Positions 1-8,500 of a DNA stretch of 64,000 bases are shown here, one piece after another. Positions within the stretch are counted from its first letter, which is position 1. Every line of letters begins with the position of its first letter. The notes under the pieces were generated by a model. The model did not search any database. It worked only from the letters and a program-made list of their open reading frames with translations, and was not told the DNA's origin. Origin of the DNA: Paenibacillus nasutitermitis (GTDB lineage: Bacteria > Bacillota > Bacilli > Paenibacillales > Paenibacillaceae); the NCBI RefSeq assembly GCF_014641075.1, contig NZ_BMHP01000002.1:930001-994000 (forward strand). Direction: 5' to 3'. The translations under genes were made by a program, and so were the position numbers.

Positions 1-550
1 CACATTCGATATTGATGACACTGCCCGACTGCTTCAGCTGCAGTGCGGTTTCACGCAGCGTATGGGGAATGATCGACACCGAGAACGAGATCGCATCCAC
101 ATCTACCACCGTCAGACTGATGCCGTCGACTGTTATGGATCCCTGCGGGATGACATACCGCATCAATTTCTTGTCATGCGGCCGGATCGTGAAAACTACA
201 GCATTTGCATCCGTAGTCCGGGAAGCAACATTTCCTGTGCCGTCGACATGTCCTTGTACAATATGACCGCCGAAGCGCCCTCCTGCTTTCATCGCCCGCT
301 CCAGATTGACCCGTTCGCCGGGACGAATGTCCTTCAGATTGGTATGACGAAAAGTTTGCGGCATGACATCGGCGGTAAATGCTGAACCCGAAAGCTCCGT
401 AACGGTTAAACAAACGCCATTCACACTGATGCTGTCGCCAATTGCCGCATCCTCCAGGACCCTCGAAGCTTCAATGGTCATCATCATCGCTTCACCTTGC
501 TTGTAGCTGCGCTTAAGCGTGCCTATTTCCTCGATCAAACCCGTAAACAT
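1..550 (-). CDS. ribE: Riboflavin synthase alpha subunit (partial, 3' end outside window)
   Basis: Dismutates two 6,7-dimethyl-8-ribityllumazine molecules to riboflavin and a pyrimidine, the last step of riboflavin synthesis in the cytoplasm. The reading frame starts ATG at 550 with MFTGLIEEIG, the typical N-terminus, and shows the first lumazine-binding barrel (GDSISVNGVCLTV, then GGHIVQGHVDGTG) and the start of the second (GSITVDGISLTVVDVD). About 183 residues are visible and the frame is still open at base 1, so the C-terminus lies outside. A strong ribosome-binding site (GGAGGGGAGG) precedes the start. It lies 38 bases behind ribD and is expected to be cotranscribed under the FMN riboswitch. 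Confidence 0.96.
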   Translation of the reverse strand, partial: MFTGLIEEIGTLKRSYKQGEAMMMTIEASRVLEDAAIGDSISVNGVCLTVTELSGSAFTADVMPQTFRHTNLKDIRPGERVNLERAMKAGGRFGGHIVQGHVDGTGNVASRTTDANAVVFTIRPHDKKLMRYVIPQGSITVDGISLTVVDVDAISFSVSIIPHTLRETALQLKQSGSVINIEC

Positions 551-588
551 CGTACTTGCCTCCCCTCCATCATTGGTTTGACGGCCGA

Positions 589-1704
589 TCAGTCTCCCTG
601 CAGTTGTACGTATTTCGGATATCCGCTAATGCAAATATCACTGCCGATCCGCTCTGTCGTCATGTCAGTCATTTCGATAGCCTCGCTCATTTTATCAAAA
701 CCCCCAAAGGCGAATGCCTCCGGAGAAGATGCGCCGCCAATGAGCTTGGGCGCTACAAACAGGATCACCTTGTCAAGAAGGCCGGATTCGAGCATGGCGC
801 CATTGAGCAAACCTCCGCCTTCCAGAAGGATCGAAGCAATCTCACGCTCCCCGAGTATTTTCAGCGCTGCCCGCAAATCCACTTTTTCTCCTGCGCCGCA
901 GTCAATTACCTCAACCCCATGGGCAGCTAGCTCAGCTTTTCGGACCGGATCAGAACCTTCTACCGTCAATACAATAACCGGTGACAATCCGTCCTGCACC
1001 ATCCTTGCCTGAGCCGATAGCCGAAGCTTGGAGTCCACCACGATCCGTACAGGATGCAGGGCTGGAACACTCAGCCTGGTCGTTAATTCGGGATCGTCCG
1101 TCAATGCCGTCTGCACCCCGATCATAATCGCCATGTTCTGGTGGCGAAGCGTGTGAACAAATGCACGCGATTGCGGGCCGCTCACATAGCGGCTGTCCCC
1201 CGTTTTGGCTGCTATTTTCCCATCGAGAGTCATAGCCGTCTTCATGGTTACAAACGGCATGCCCGTAGTAATAAATTTATTGAAGGCTTCGTTCATCCGC
1301 TGCGAGGCTTCTCCCAGTAATCCTACCTCCACTTCGATGCCCTCTTCACGAAGGCGGGCAACACCTCGTCCGGCTACGAGCGGATTAGGATCCAAAGAAG
1401 CAACCACAACGCGGGACGCCTTGGCTTCAATAATCCGCTCGCAGCATGGTGGTGTCCGCCCGTAATGACTGCATGGCTCAAGAGTTACATAAACAGTAGC
1501 TCCTTTCGCCTGTTCCCCCGCCATAGCAAGTGCATGAACCTCTGCATGGCCTTCGCCTCTCTTGAGGTGCGCGCCAAGGCCGACAACGCGGCCGCCGCTC
1601 ACGACTACACAGCCGACAACTGGATTAATCCCGGTCTGTCCCTTGGCGCTTTCAGCCATGTCAAGTGCCAGCTTCATATAGGTTTCGTCGTTCAGCACAT
1701 CCAA
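589..1704 (-). CDS. ribD: Bifunctional riboflavin deaminase/reductase RibD
   Basis: Deaminates the GTP-derived pyrimidine and then reduces its ribosyl side chain, steps two and three of riboflavin synthesis. The 371-residue length fits the two-domain family. The N-terminal deaminase domain has the zinc ligands HAE (H53-E55) and PCSHYGRTPPC (C78, C87); the C-terminal half is the reductase domain (TAMTLDGKIA near 157, LLEGGGLLNGAML near 295). The start is TTG at 1704. Its ribosome-binding site (AGGGGTGA) sits inside the 3' arm of the leader terminator, so initiation may be controlled as well as elongation. ribE follows 38 bases downstream; the FMN riboswitch lies upstream. Confidence 0.95.
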   Translation of the reverse strand: MDVLNDETYMKLALDMAESAKGQTGINPVVGCVVVSGGRVVGLGAHLKRGEGHAEVHALAMAGEQAKGATVYVTLEPCSHYGRTPPCCERIIEAKASRVVVASLDPNPLVAGRGVARLREEGIEVEVGLLGEASQRMNEAFNKFITTGMPFVTMKTAMTLDGKIAAKTGDSRYVSGPQSRAFVHTLRHQNMAIMIGVQTALTDDPELTTRLSVPALHPVRIVVDSKLRLSAQARMVQDGLSPVIVLTVEGSDPVRKAELAAHGVEVIDCGAGEKVDLRAALKILGEREIASILLEGGGLLNGAMLESGLLDKVILFVAPKLIGGASSPEAFAFGGFDKMSEAIEMTDMTTERIGSDICISGYPKYVQLQGD

Positions 1705-1708
1705 GGAA

Positions 1709-1752
1709 ATAAAAAATCACCCCTATGCAGGCAAGCTGCCCGCGGGGTGATG
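1709..1752 (-). terminator. Riboswitch-controlled intrinsic terminator before ribD
   Basis: On the minus strand ATCACCCC (plus 1744-1751) pairs with GGGGTGAT (plus 1716-1723), with an inner CGGGCA/TGCCTG-type stem, followed by a run of T. It lies between the FMN aptamer and the ribD start, the position of an FMN-dependent expression platform. The downstream arm also contains the ribD ribosome-binding site. Confidence 0.85.
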
Positions 1753-1859
1753 GATTAGAATCATGAAAGACGAATGAAAGACACATTTAAACAAACCAGC
1801 CCTCCTTGTGAAAAAAAGAACAAAGAAGACAAGAAATGAAAAATGAGCTCTGCAAACGT

Positions 1860-2053
1860 CCCCTTCTCCCATCCAGACTATACTGTCGGTCCCGGATTTA
1901 CACCAGGTCCACCGTTTTGCCGCCAATCCTCCAGTGAAGGTATCGACATCAGGCAAGACGGGTCACGGACTGACAAAACGTTAGACAAGCGTCATGGACG
2001 CTATCGACGTTCGGATCACCGCCGGTTGGGAATTTCACCCGACCCCGAAGGAA
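1860..2053 (-). ncRNA. FMN riboswitch (RFN element)
   Basis: The minus strand shows conserved RFN blocks in order: CTTCGGGGTCGGGTG, AATTCCCAACCGGCGGTGAT, then GTGTAAATCCGGGACCGACAG and AGTCTGGATGGGAGAAG near the 3' end. These match the FMN-binding aptamer that turns off riboflavin genes when FMN is plentiful. The variable arm between the GGCGGTGAT and GGTGGACC blocks is about 95 nt. The aptamer is followed by a leader terminator and then ribD. Confidence 0.96.
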
Positions 2054-2401
2054 AGCTGCACTTATTTTATGTTGCTTTTAGATGTTAATCATGATGGATC
2101 ATGTCATTTTCCTGATGTTCGAAACATTTTCAATAGTTCCCTACCGGAAACCTACCAAGAAACCTGCCTAGGAAATTGACAGTAATCATTTAACATTGTT
2201 GAAATGGTAACACTTGAAAATGAAAAAAGCAAGGATTTTCATCCCTGCTCATGTGGTTTGGCGGATCATTCAACAAATCAGAACGTCTTGATTGTTGGGC
2301 TAATCAAATTGATACAAATAGCCCGGTAACAAATGTCCAATCATACAACGATAGTTATGCATAAATTACAGAGTACCCTAAATTTAAGGGAGGTGTATGG
2401 A
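2054..2401. other. Intergenic region upstream of the FMN riboswitch and of the YjcZ-like gene
   Basis: About 350 bases between divergent units. It must carry the minus-strand promoter of the rib leader; a weak -10-like TAAAAT lies near 2060-2070 on the minus strand but no convincing -35 was found. Near 2376-2390 is a short near-palindrome (CCCTAAATTTAAGGG) that overlaps the ribosome-binding site of the tiny gene at 2402. No coding potential was seen. Confidence 0.4.
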
Positions 2402-2509
2402 ATGTCTGGTAGCATTGGTGGAATTCACAATAACACAGGTTTTGTCCTCGTGCTTTTCATCCTTTTGGTGATTATTATTTGTGGTTGTTCAGGGATCGGT
2501 AGATACTAA
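2402..2509 (+). CDS. YjcZ-family tiny sporulation-associated membrane protein
   Basis: A 35-residue protein starting MSGSIGGIHNNTGFVLVLF. It has a glycine-rich head, one hydrophobic segment (about residues 13-27), and a short tail ending GIGRY. This is the layout of the YjcZ/SscA-like tiny membrane proteins of Bacillales, several of which are expressed during sporulation. AGGGAGGTG sits 6 bases before the ATG, and a perfect hairpin terminator follows at 2591, so it is a monocistronic unit of its own. It is the only plus-strand gene in the first 15 kb. The family call rests on composition and pattern, not an alignment. Confidence 0.75.
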   Translation: MSGSIGGIHNNTGFVLVLFILLVIIICGCSGIGRY

Positions 2510-2590
2510 GCTAAACGAATAAGGCCGCCAGCCGCCACAGTAACCAATCCGAAGCCTTTTTGGAATGCCCTGCGCATACCTCCCTGACCT

Positions 2591-2624
2591 ACCCTAAAGG
2601 TACTCTGACCTTTAGGGTATTTTC
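2591..2624 (+). terminator. Intrinsic terminator of the YjcZ-like gene
   Basis: Perfect 11-bp inverted repeat ACCCTAAAGGT (2591-2601) and ACCTTTAGGGT (2608-2618) with a 6-base loop, followed by ATTTTC. Confidence 0.85.
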
Positions 2625-2684
2625 ATTCGCACTGTCATTTCCGGATCATAAGTTTTACATAATCCCGAATATGTCAAAAGAGCA

Positions 2685-2730
2685 CAAAAAAAACGCCGAA
2701 ATCCCTTATAACAAGGGTTGAGGCATTTTG
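2685..2730 (-). terminator. Putative minus-strand terminator
   Basis: On the minus strand AACCCTT, loop GTTAT, AAGGGATT, flanked by TGCC/GGCG pairing and followed by eight T. It probably ends transcription of the unknown gene at 2902-3249. Confidence 0.6.
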
Positions 2731-2871
2731 TTCTATCCGTATTGCATGATCTTCCGACCTCGAAGAAATCGGGATATTTTAATATCATTATCAGGTTTGT
2801 TTCATTTTGATTTAAGGTAGGGGGGATATACTTCTTATCAACGACCCCCCATTCATATACATTCTCTCTTG

Positions 2872-2903
2872 GACCCGCATGGAAATGCGGGTCTCTTTTT
2901 TTT
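2872..2903 (+). terminator. Hairpin with plus-strand T tract
   Basis: Perfect 9-bp stem GACCCGCAT / ATGCGGGTC with GGAA loop, followed by TCTTTTTTTT on the plus strand. No plus-strand gene lies between 2625 and here, so it either ends a small RNA or acts as an antisense barrier next to the minus gene that stops at 2902. Confidence 0.6.
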
Positions 2904-3249
2904 ATTTTTCGTAGCCCGGCATTGTGTAATCCTGATTGGTCAGCTTCGGCAGTATTTTCATTGAATCGATATGGTTTTTGGTTTCCGGTGTTCCAATTTG
3001 ATAGATATAGGTATAGAGATCACGAATATCTTCACTGTACTGTTCTTCCGATTTGTCATGATCGGCAGACTTGAATGGAATAACCGCACGCAGTGAAGTT
3101 ATCTCATTCGTGAAGATTTCCTTATCCAGTTTATGTTTCAGCACATCGAGCTGATCCTCGCTCGCCTGTATGGCCAATTGATCTGTATTGGAAGGTTCCC
3201 GTTCAATCGTTCCCGAAGTGATCGACACATAGTAAGTCTGAGGCGTCAT
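2902..3249 (-). CDS. Conserved-looking protein of unknown function
   Basis: A 115-residue protein I do not recognise. It starts MTPQTYYVSITSGTIERE; the chosen ATG at 3249 is preceded by AAAGGAGGGGG with 5-base spacing, whereas the longer frame from 3288 has no such site. It is soluble, without signal peptide or membrane segment, and rich in charged residues (DHDKSEEQYSEDIRDLYTYIYQ in the middle), predicting a compact alpha/beta fold. It follows ppiB on the same strand but is separated by a terminator, so it likely has its own promoter in 3250-3350. It sits where B. subtilis has other ypu genes between ppiB and the rib operon. Confidence 0.7.
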   Translation of the reverse strand: MTPQTYYVSITSGTIEREPSNTDQLAIQASEDQLDVLKHKLDKEIFTNEITSLRAVIPFKSADHDKSEEQYSEDIRDLYTYIYQIGTPETKNHIDSMKILPKLTNQDYTMPGYEK

Positions 3250-3351
3250 ACGGCCCCCTCCTTTCCATTTCGCAGATCCCCTTCTCATTAATTCCTATGA
3301 GGAATAGTAGAACCGCGTTAAGAGTTATTAAACGAGTCCTTCACGTGCGAA

Positions 3352-3394
3352 ACAAAGAACCCGTGCCAGCTTAAAGCCTGACACGGGTTCTTTC
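3352..3394 (-). terminator. Intrinsic terminator of ppiB
   Basis: AAAGAACCCGTG and CACGGGTTCTTT form a long near-perfect stem with an 8-base loop, 20 bases beyond the ppiB stop; T-rich on both sides, so it may work in both directions. Confidence 0.85.
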
Positions 3395-3413
3395 ATTGTC
3401 AATCGGGTATGTT

Positions 3414-3845
3414 CTATACCTCGACAATTTCCACTTTTTGCATTTTATCGCCGCCTTTAAATCCATCCACAAGCTCCATGCCTTCCGTCACCTTGCCGAA
3501 AACCGTATGTTGTCCGTCCAGATGTGGCTGGGGCTTATAAACGATATAAAACTGGCTGCCTCCCGTATTACGGCCGGCATGGGCCATGGCTAGCGCTCCG
3601 CGCTCATGCTTGTTCGGGTTGATTTCGCAGTCGATTTCGTAGCCTGGACCGCCGTTTCCGATTCCGTTGGGACATCCGCCTTGTGCGACAAAGCCCGGAA
3701 TGACACGGTGGAAGACCAGACCGTTGTAGAAGCCGTCATTTGCCAATTTTTCAAAATTTGCAACCGTATTAGGAGCATCTTTTTCGAAAAGGTCGATTTT
3801 GACCTCCGCGCCGTTTTCCATCGTGATTTTCGCTTGTTTTGCCAA
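3414..3845 (-). CDS. ppiB: Peptidyl-prolyl cis-trans isomerase, cyclophilin type
   Basis: Cytoplasmic cyclophilin that isomerises Xaa-Pro bonds to speed protein folding. Catalytic-face motifs are present: [14 protein letters not shown] (F45-G57) and [12 protein letters not shown]. The chosen start is TTG at 3845, giving [12 protein letters not shown] and 143 residues, the family length; GGAAGG lies about 10 bases upstream. ATG codons at 3854 and 3866 are in frame but have poorly placed or no ribosome-binding sites. The gene order lysA-ppiB is as in B. subtilis. A dispersed repeat starts about 50 bases upstream of this start. Confidence 0.95.
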   Translation of the reverse strand: MAKQAKITMENGAEVKIDLFEKDAPNTVANFEKLANDGFYNGLVFHRVIPGFVAQGGCPNGIGNGGPGYEIDCEINPNKHERGALAMAHAGRNTGGSQFYIVYKPQPHLDGQHTVFGKVTEGMELVDGFKGGDKMQKVEIVEV

Positions 3846-3895
3846 TTTGATCATATCCTTCCGCATTGTTTTTTTGATTAAAAACCGTTTTCAAG

Positions 3896-4050
3896 ATCCC
3901 CCTAAATCCCCCTTCTCTTCAAGGGGGACCCCAGGGCGCTGCCGCCCCTGGACCCCGGAAGGGGCGTGGGCGTTCACGGGGCCGTCTTCGATGGAACGTT
4001 CGGTGAAGGAACGTTTACGTCCGCTGGCGCGGACACACTTGACTGTACCC
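3896..4050. repeat. Dispersed composite repeat, copy A
   Basis: Begins ATCCCCCTAAATCCCCCTT, continues with an AAGGGGGACCCCAGGG arm and a TGGACCCCGGA block, and ends with a CGTCC-loop-GGACACACTTGACT module at 4018-4044. The same blocks in the same order occur at 54290-54434 upstream of folD. The first block is a hairpin (CCCCCTT/AAGGGGG). It is GC-rich and unlike nearby genes in composition. Confidence 0.75.
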
Positions 4051-4159
4051 GTTTTAAGCCGCTTTATGCCCGTGTTTCCTGCTGCTTTCGCCGCTTTTTC
4101 CGTTACCCTCTGCAGCTTGCCGCGTCCTGCCTGCGTCCGGAAGCTAACCTTTAAGGATC

Positions 4160-4349
4160 GTTCGGCTGCGCCAAACGTAAGAGCTAAGGTGAACGAGACT
4201 CGTTCGGCTGCGCCAAACGTAAGGGCAAACTAGAACGAGACTCGTTCGGCTGCGCCAAACGTAAGGGCAAACTAGAACGAGACTCGTTCGGCTGCGCCAA
4301 ACGTAAGGGCAAACTAACCAAAGAAAGACCGTCCGGCTACGCCGAACGT
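4160..4349. repeat. 42-bp tandem repeat array (four copies plus a decayed fifth)
   Basis: Unit starts GTTCGGCTGCGCCAAACGTA and recurs at 4160, 4202, 4244 and 4286, exactly 42 bases apart; copies two and three are identical. A diverged partial copy begins at 4331 (GTCCGGCTACGCCGAACG). Each unit holds a hairpin CGTTCGGC-TGC-GCCAAACG with one mismatch. The array lies between lysA and ppiB; no protein frame in it looks real. Together with copy A of the dispersed repeat it fills most of the 640-base lysA-ppiB gap. Confidence 0.95.
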
Positions 4350-4442
4350 CAGGATAGACCGATCAACGGCCGGCTGTGCCGAAAGGCAAGGCATATGTTG
4401 AGAATGTAACTTTTGACATTATAACATGAACCACAGGGTATA

Positions 4443-4490
4443 CAAAGCATGTCCCCCACAGAATATTCGATCTGAGGGGGACATGCTTTG
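4443..4490 (-). terminator. Long inverted repeat after lysA (probable terminator)
   Basis: Perfect 15-bp arms CAAAGCATGTCCCCC (4443-4457) and GGGGGACATGCTTTG (4476-4490) with an 18-base loop, 20 bases past the lysA stop. It lacks a clear T tract on either side, so it may protect the mRNA end or need a factor. Confidence 0.6.
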
Positions 4491-4509
4491 CTATATCGTT
4501 ATTTAGCGT

Positions 4510-5841
4510 TTATTTTGTTGTGGATTGCTGCTGCATGCGCGCAGGGATTACATCGTTACCGACAATATCATCCAGGGATTCGCGTTTCACCGCGACATCA
4601 GCCTGGCCGTCTTTGACAAAAACGACAGCCGGACGGCGTATACGGTTATAGTTGCTCGCCATGGCATAGTTATAGGCACCCGTACAGAACACAGCCAGCA
4701 AATCGCCGGTCTTTGCTTCAGGCAGCTCCAAGTCCCAAATCAGCATATCGCCGCTCTCGCAGCATTTGCCCGCTACCGACACGGTTTCTGCCGTCGCTTC
4801 GTTGGCGCGGTTTGCGAGTACCGCTTCGTATTTGGACTCATAAAGAGCCGGACGAGGATTGTCGGTCATTCCTCCATCCACCGCAATATATTTGCGGACA
4901 CCTGGAATATCCTTGCTTGTCCCGATCGTATATAAAGTCGTGCCTGCGTCGCCCACCATGCTTCTGCCTGGCTCGACCCAAATTTCCGGGAGCGGGTATT
5001 GGGCAGCCGAGAAGTTGTTTTTGATGGAATCCGTGATCGCTTTGACATATTGGGAAACCGGAAGCGGCGTATCGCCTTCGACATACCGGATTCCAAAACC
5101 TCCGCCCAGGTTGATGACGCGGAAAGTGATATTCAGTTCGTCACGGACTTTAACGGCGAACATGGCCACTTTATCGACAGCCATCTGGAAGCCTTCGACT
5201 TCGAATATTTGCGAGCCTATATGGGAATGCACACCCAGCAGATCAAGATTAGCCAGCGACTCCGCTTCCTGTATCGCGCGGTAAGCCGAGCCGTTGCCCA
5301 GATCGAAACCGAACTTGGAATCGGTTTGTCCAGTGGAGATATATTCATGCGTGTGGGCCTCGACACCTGGTGTGATACGCAATAATACATTAACCTTCTT
5401 GCCTTTGTCCTGGGCCAGCGCATTCAGCAACGCAAGCTCGATAAAATTGTCCACTACAAAACAGCCAATATTGGCATCAAGCGCCATATTGATCTCTTCC
5501 GGCGTTTTGTTGTTGCCATGGAAATGAATCCGGCCGGCAGGGAAACCTGCTTTAATAGCCGTATAAAGCTCCCCGTCCGATACGACATCAAGGGAAAGAT
5601 CCTCCTGCTCCGCAATGGTGCACATGGCCATCACGCTGAAAGCTTTGCTGGCATAAGCAACCTGAAATTTCAATCCCGAAGCGCGGAACGATTCCACATA
5701 TTCGCGGGCCCGCTGGCGGACGAGCGCCTCATCGACAATATAAAGCGGCGTTCCGAACTGCTTGGCCAGATCTGCTGTATCGCAGCCGCCAATTTCCAAA
5801 TGCCCTTGCGGGTTGATTTTGCTTGTTCCGTGAAAATACAT
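4510..5841 (-). CDS. lysA: Diaminopimelate decarboxylase
   Basis: PLP enzyme converting meso-diaminopimelate to L-lysine, the last lysine step, in the cytoplasm. The PLP lysine lies in VAYASKAF (K66 of the 443-residue form); GVHSHIGSQI, the GGGFGIRY glycine loop, VEPGRSMV and the CCESGD substrate motif are all present in order. The start at 5841 (MYFHGTSKIN) is chosen because GGAGGG lies 6 bases before it; the longer frame to 5892 lacks a good site. spoVAF ends 127 bases upstream, so it may be partly cotranscribed with spoVA genes, as in B. subtilis where lysA follows spoVAF. The long inverted repeat at 4443 marks its end. Confidence 0.97.
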   Translation of the reverse strand: MYFHGTSKINPQGHLEIGGCDTADLAKQFGTPLYIVDEALVRQRAREYVESFRASGLKFQVAYASKAFSVMAMCTIAEQEDLSLDVVSDGELYTAIKAGFPAGRIHFHGNNKTPEEINMALDANIGCFVVDNFIELALLNALAQDKGKKVNVLLRITPGVEAHTHEYISTGQTDSKFGFDLGNGSAYRAIQEAESLANLDLLGVHSHIGSQIFEVEGFQMAVDKVAMFAVKVRDELNITFRVINLGGGFGIRYVEGDTPLPVSQYVKAITDSIKNNFSAAQYPLPEIWVEPGRSMVGDAGTTLYTIGTSKDIPGVRKYIAVDGGMTDNPRPALYESKYEAVLANRANEATAETVSVAGKCCESGDMLIWDLELPEAKTGDLLAVFCTGAYNYAMASNYNRIRRPAVVFVKDGQADVAVKRESLDDIVGNDVIPARMQQQSTTK

Positions 5842-5968
5842 ATATTTCCCTCCGTGTTCTCCTAGGTATCCCATAAAATTGGTTTGCATCATTTAACATC
5901 AGTATAACGTATTCCCCTGACGACCGAAATGGATTAATTCGCATTAGATTTGTATTATTTGCAAATGG

Positions 5969-7996
5969 CTACTCCTCTTTGCTCTTCGGCATCCGTCTCT
6001 TCTGCTGCGGTTTAAGCAAGTTTGGCCGTGTGCGGTTCTGCAGCACCGGCGTCCGGATTAGGACATTCCACAAGCCCCTGAAATCAAACGGTATAAGCGG
6101 CCACATATAAGGCCGGTTGAAGGAGCGGCTCACGGTCAGGAAAATAAACAGCAACGTCGTTGCCACCATAAAACCCGGCACCTTGAAGGCGGCGACAGAA
6201 ACAATGAGCACCAGACGCACGATACGGTTGGCCAGACCCAGCTCATAACTCGGCGTGGCAAACATCCCGATGGCAGCCACTGCCATATACATGATGACCT
6301 CGTTAACGAATAGTCCCGTCTTTACCGCGATATCTCCAATCAGGATGGCAGCGATCAGCGACATGGCCGTAGCAAGCGGAGTCGGTGTATGAACGGCAGC
6401 CATTCTCAGCAAGTCCACGCCCACTTCGGCAAGTATGAATTGGGCCACAAGCGGAATTCTTCCTGCCTGCTGCACGCCGATAAAGTCCAGAAAGGGCGGC
6501 TTAAGCTCTGGCTTGAGCGTGAACAGAAACCAGATCGGCAGCAGGAACAGAGAGGCTAGAATACCGAAATAACGGACCCACCTCAGGTAAGTGCCGATAA
6601 ACGGGGTTTGGCGGTTTTCCTCGGCATGCTGAATCAGATTAAAGAAGGTTGTGGGCAAAATCATGACGCTCGGCGTCGTATCCACAAAAACAGCGACATG
6701 TCCCTCCATTAAATGAACCGCCACCACATCGGGCCGCTCCGAATACCGCACCAGCGGAAACGGATTCCAACCCCGCTTGATTGTCGCTTCCTCGAGCTGT
6801 TTATCGGCAAATGGCACCCCGTCGAGCTTCACCTGTGAAATTTTATCCCGGATCGATTCCACCAGTTCCATATCGACAATATCGTCGATATAAGCCAGAC
6901 ATATATCTGTTTGCGTACGGTCGCCAAGCCGCATGATTTCATATCGCAAATGTTTATCCCGCAGGCGCCTGCGCACGAGCGTCACATTCACCAGCATCGT
7001 TTCTACAAACCCATCGCGGCTGCCCCGCACTACACGCTCCAGAGAAGGCTCCTCCGGCCCGCGTGAGGGGAAGTTCTTGGCATCGATAATCAGAAGTGTG
7101 CTTTCCCCATCAATGAAGAATGCTGTCGCGCCGGACAAGACGGAAGTCATCATATTATCCCAGTCGCTTTCATGGACGACCTGCACCGCAGGGACATACA
7201 GGTCAAGGAATGAATGAATGACCCCCGAGGAAAGATCCTCCGAATGCAGATAGGTTAAACGCTTGAGCACCTCTGTCAGCACCGATTCCTTGGCGAAGCC
7301 GTTCAAGAAAAAAAACGCGGTGCGTTTGTCGCCGAAGGTCATCTCCCTGACAACAACATCGAAGCTTTTTTTATAGCCGACTTCCTCCTCCAATTTTTTG
7401 ACAAACTGCTCCAGCTCAGCGGGGATAGGCTGCGGTTCCCGTTTCTGCTCCTCCTGCCTCTGGTTCTTCCATTTGGCGATAATGGGGTCTACTACATATT
7501 CCGGGTCTTCATCCGTAATGGATGCCGCCTGTTCAGCCGAGTGCTTGTCCGTGGTCCCCGAGCCGTTTTGCTGCTTTCCTTCTTGCTGCAGGGATTCCGA
7601 ATTGTCTTCCCCATGAGCGGCGTCCTTTGACTCGATTTCGGAATCACCATCCCCTTCGGCTGTGGCTTCCGACTGCGGATTGTTGTGTTCCGATTTCACC
7701 GCTTTATCCTCATCTGCATTCTCCCGAGTGTCTCTGGTAGCCGTCTGCGAACCTGTCTGGTTGCCGCTCGAATTCCCATCCTCCGGGGCCGTCTCGTCTC
7801 CAGATGACGCTAACTTCTGCTGCTCCAGTGCTTTCTCGACTATCGACAAGGCCTCCAGTACCGGCCCGATATCGCTCATGCCTTCTTTTCCATGATGGGA
7901 TTTCGCCCCATAACGTGATTCTTTCCGATAATTCTCGATCGGCATCGGAATGATCATCGGAGTCGTTTTAATCTCTTTATCCTCATCCAATCTCAT
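5969..7996 (-). CDS. spoVAF: Stage V sporulation protein AF (GerA-family membrane protein) with long acidic N-terminus
   Basis: Spore inner-membrane protein of the GerAA/SpoVAF family linked to DPA release and germination. Residues from about 190 onward match the family: a soluble domain (SFDVVVREMTFGDKRTAFFFLNGF) followed by several membrane segments (about residues 475-640) and a basic C-tail. The chosen ATG at 7996 has AAGGAGGGC 7 bases upstream. At 675 residues it is about 180 longer than B. subtilis SpoVAF; the extra part is a hydrophilic, Asp/Glu/Ser/Gln/Gly-rich stretch at about residues 64-165, probably disordered. It follows spoVAB after 69 bases. Confidence 0.9.
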   Translation of the reverse strand: MRLDEDKEIKTTPMIIPMPIENYRKESRYGAKSHHGKEGMSDIGPVLEALSIVEKALEQQKLASSGDETAPEDGNSSGNQTGSQTATRDTRENADEDKAVKSEHNNPQSEATAEGDGDSEIESKDAAHGEDNSESLQQEGKQQNGSGTTDKHSAEQAASITDEDPEYVVDPIIAKWKNQRQEEQKREPQPIPAELEQFVKKLEEEVGYKKSFDVVVREMTFGDKRTAFFFLNGFAKESVLTEVLKRLTYLHSEDLSSGVIHSFLDLYVPAVQVVHESDWDNMMTSVLSGATAFFIDGESTLLIIDAKNFPSRGPEEPSLERVVRGSRDGFVETMLVNVTLVRRRLRDKHLRYEIMRLGDRTQTDICLAYIDDIVDMELVESIRDKISQVKLDGVPFADKQLEEATIKRGWNPFPLVRYSERPDVVAVHLMEGHVAVFVDTTPSVMILPTTFFNLIQHAEENRQTPFIGTYLRWVRYFGILASLFLLPIWFLFTLKPELKPPFLDFIGVQQAGRIPLVAQFILAEVGVDLLRMAAVHTPTPLATAMSLIAAILIGDIAVKTGLFVNEVIMYMAVAAIGMFATPSYELGLANRIVRLVLIVSVAAFKVPGFMVATTLLFIFLTVSRSFNRPYMWPLIPFDFRGLWNVLIRTPVLQNRTRPNLLKPQQKRRMPKSKEE

Positions 7997-8065
7997 GCTG
8001 TTTGCCCTCCTTATAGAAACATCCAATCCATGATAAGCAAACCGTCCGACTTTCGGTTATAGGGG

Positions 8066-8500
8066 TTATTCCGGCCATTGATAAACTAGCCAATCAAACA
8101 AAGAACCGAAAATCTTTCCCATAACCATGGCCGTAACCAGCCATACCATAAACCGGCTCAAATTCAGCCGCTTCGCCAGAATCGGCAGTACATTCATCAC
8201 TTCCGTGAGAGCGGCGGCCAGCATCCCTACAAAGATTCCGTCAAAAAGACCCATAACCCCCAAAGTGAAGTGGCGCGGCAGCCGCAGCCGCCAATCCAGA
8301 AAATCCGCCAGCGACCAGTACACCGCTCCCATAATGACGGAGCTTTCAAACCAGACGGACTTGCGGTAGGCATAAGCCAGCTGCGCCAGTCTCGGGATGA
8401 TATCCAGCACGATAATCAAAGCGACAAAACCGCTGCCGACAGCTAAGCCTCCCGCCAGACCGAGAAGGACCGTAAAACCGTTTGCCGCCCAGCTAATCAT
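8066..8500 (-). CDS. spoVAB: Stage V sporulation protein AB
   Basis: Small integral membrane protein of the forespore SpoVA cluster, needed for dipicolinic acid loading of the spore. The 144 residues contain about four to five hydrophobic segments (residues 6-30, 48-65, 78-105, 113-135) and end in WLVYQWPE. Its start codon overlaps the spoVAA stop by 4 bases (ATGA type), showing translational coupling. Directly downstream is spoVAF, not spoVAC, so the channel genes AC, AD and AE are absent from this cluster. Confidence 0.92.
   Translation of the reverse strand: MISWAANGFTVLLGLAGGLAVGSGFVALIIVLDIIPRLAQLAYAYRKSVWFESSVIMGAVYWSLADFLDWRLRLPRHFTLGVMGLFDGIFVGMLAAALTEVMNVLPILAKRLNLSRFMVWLVTAMVMGKIFGSLFDWLVYQWPE

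Noticed and set aside
1843..2088. Short plus-strand frame over the FMN riboswitch
   Set aside because: The region is fully explained by the aptamer on the other strand.
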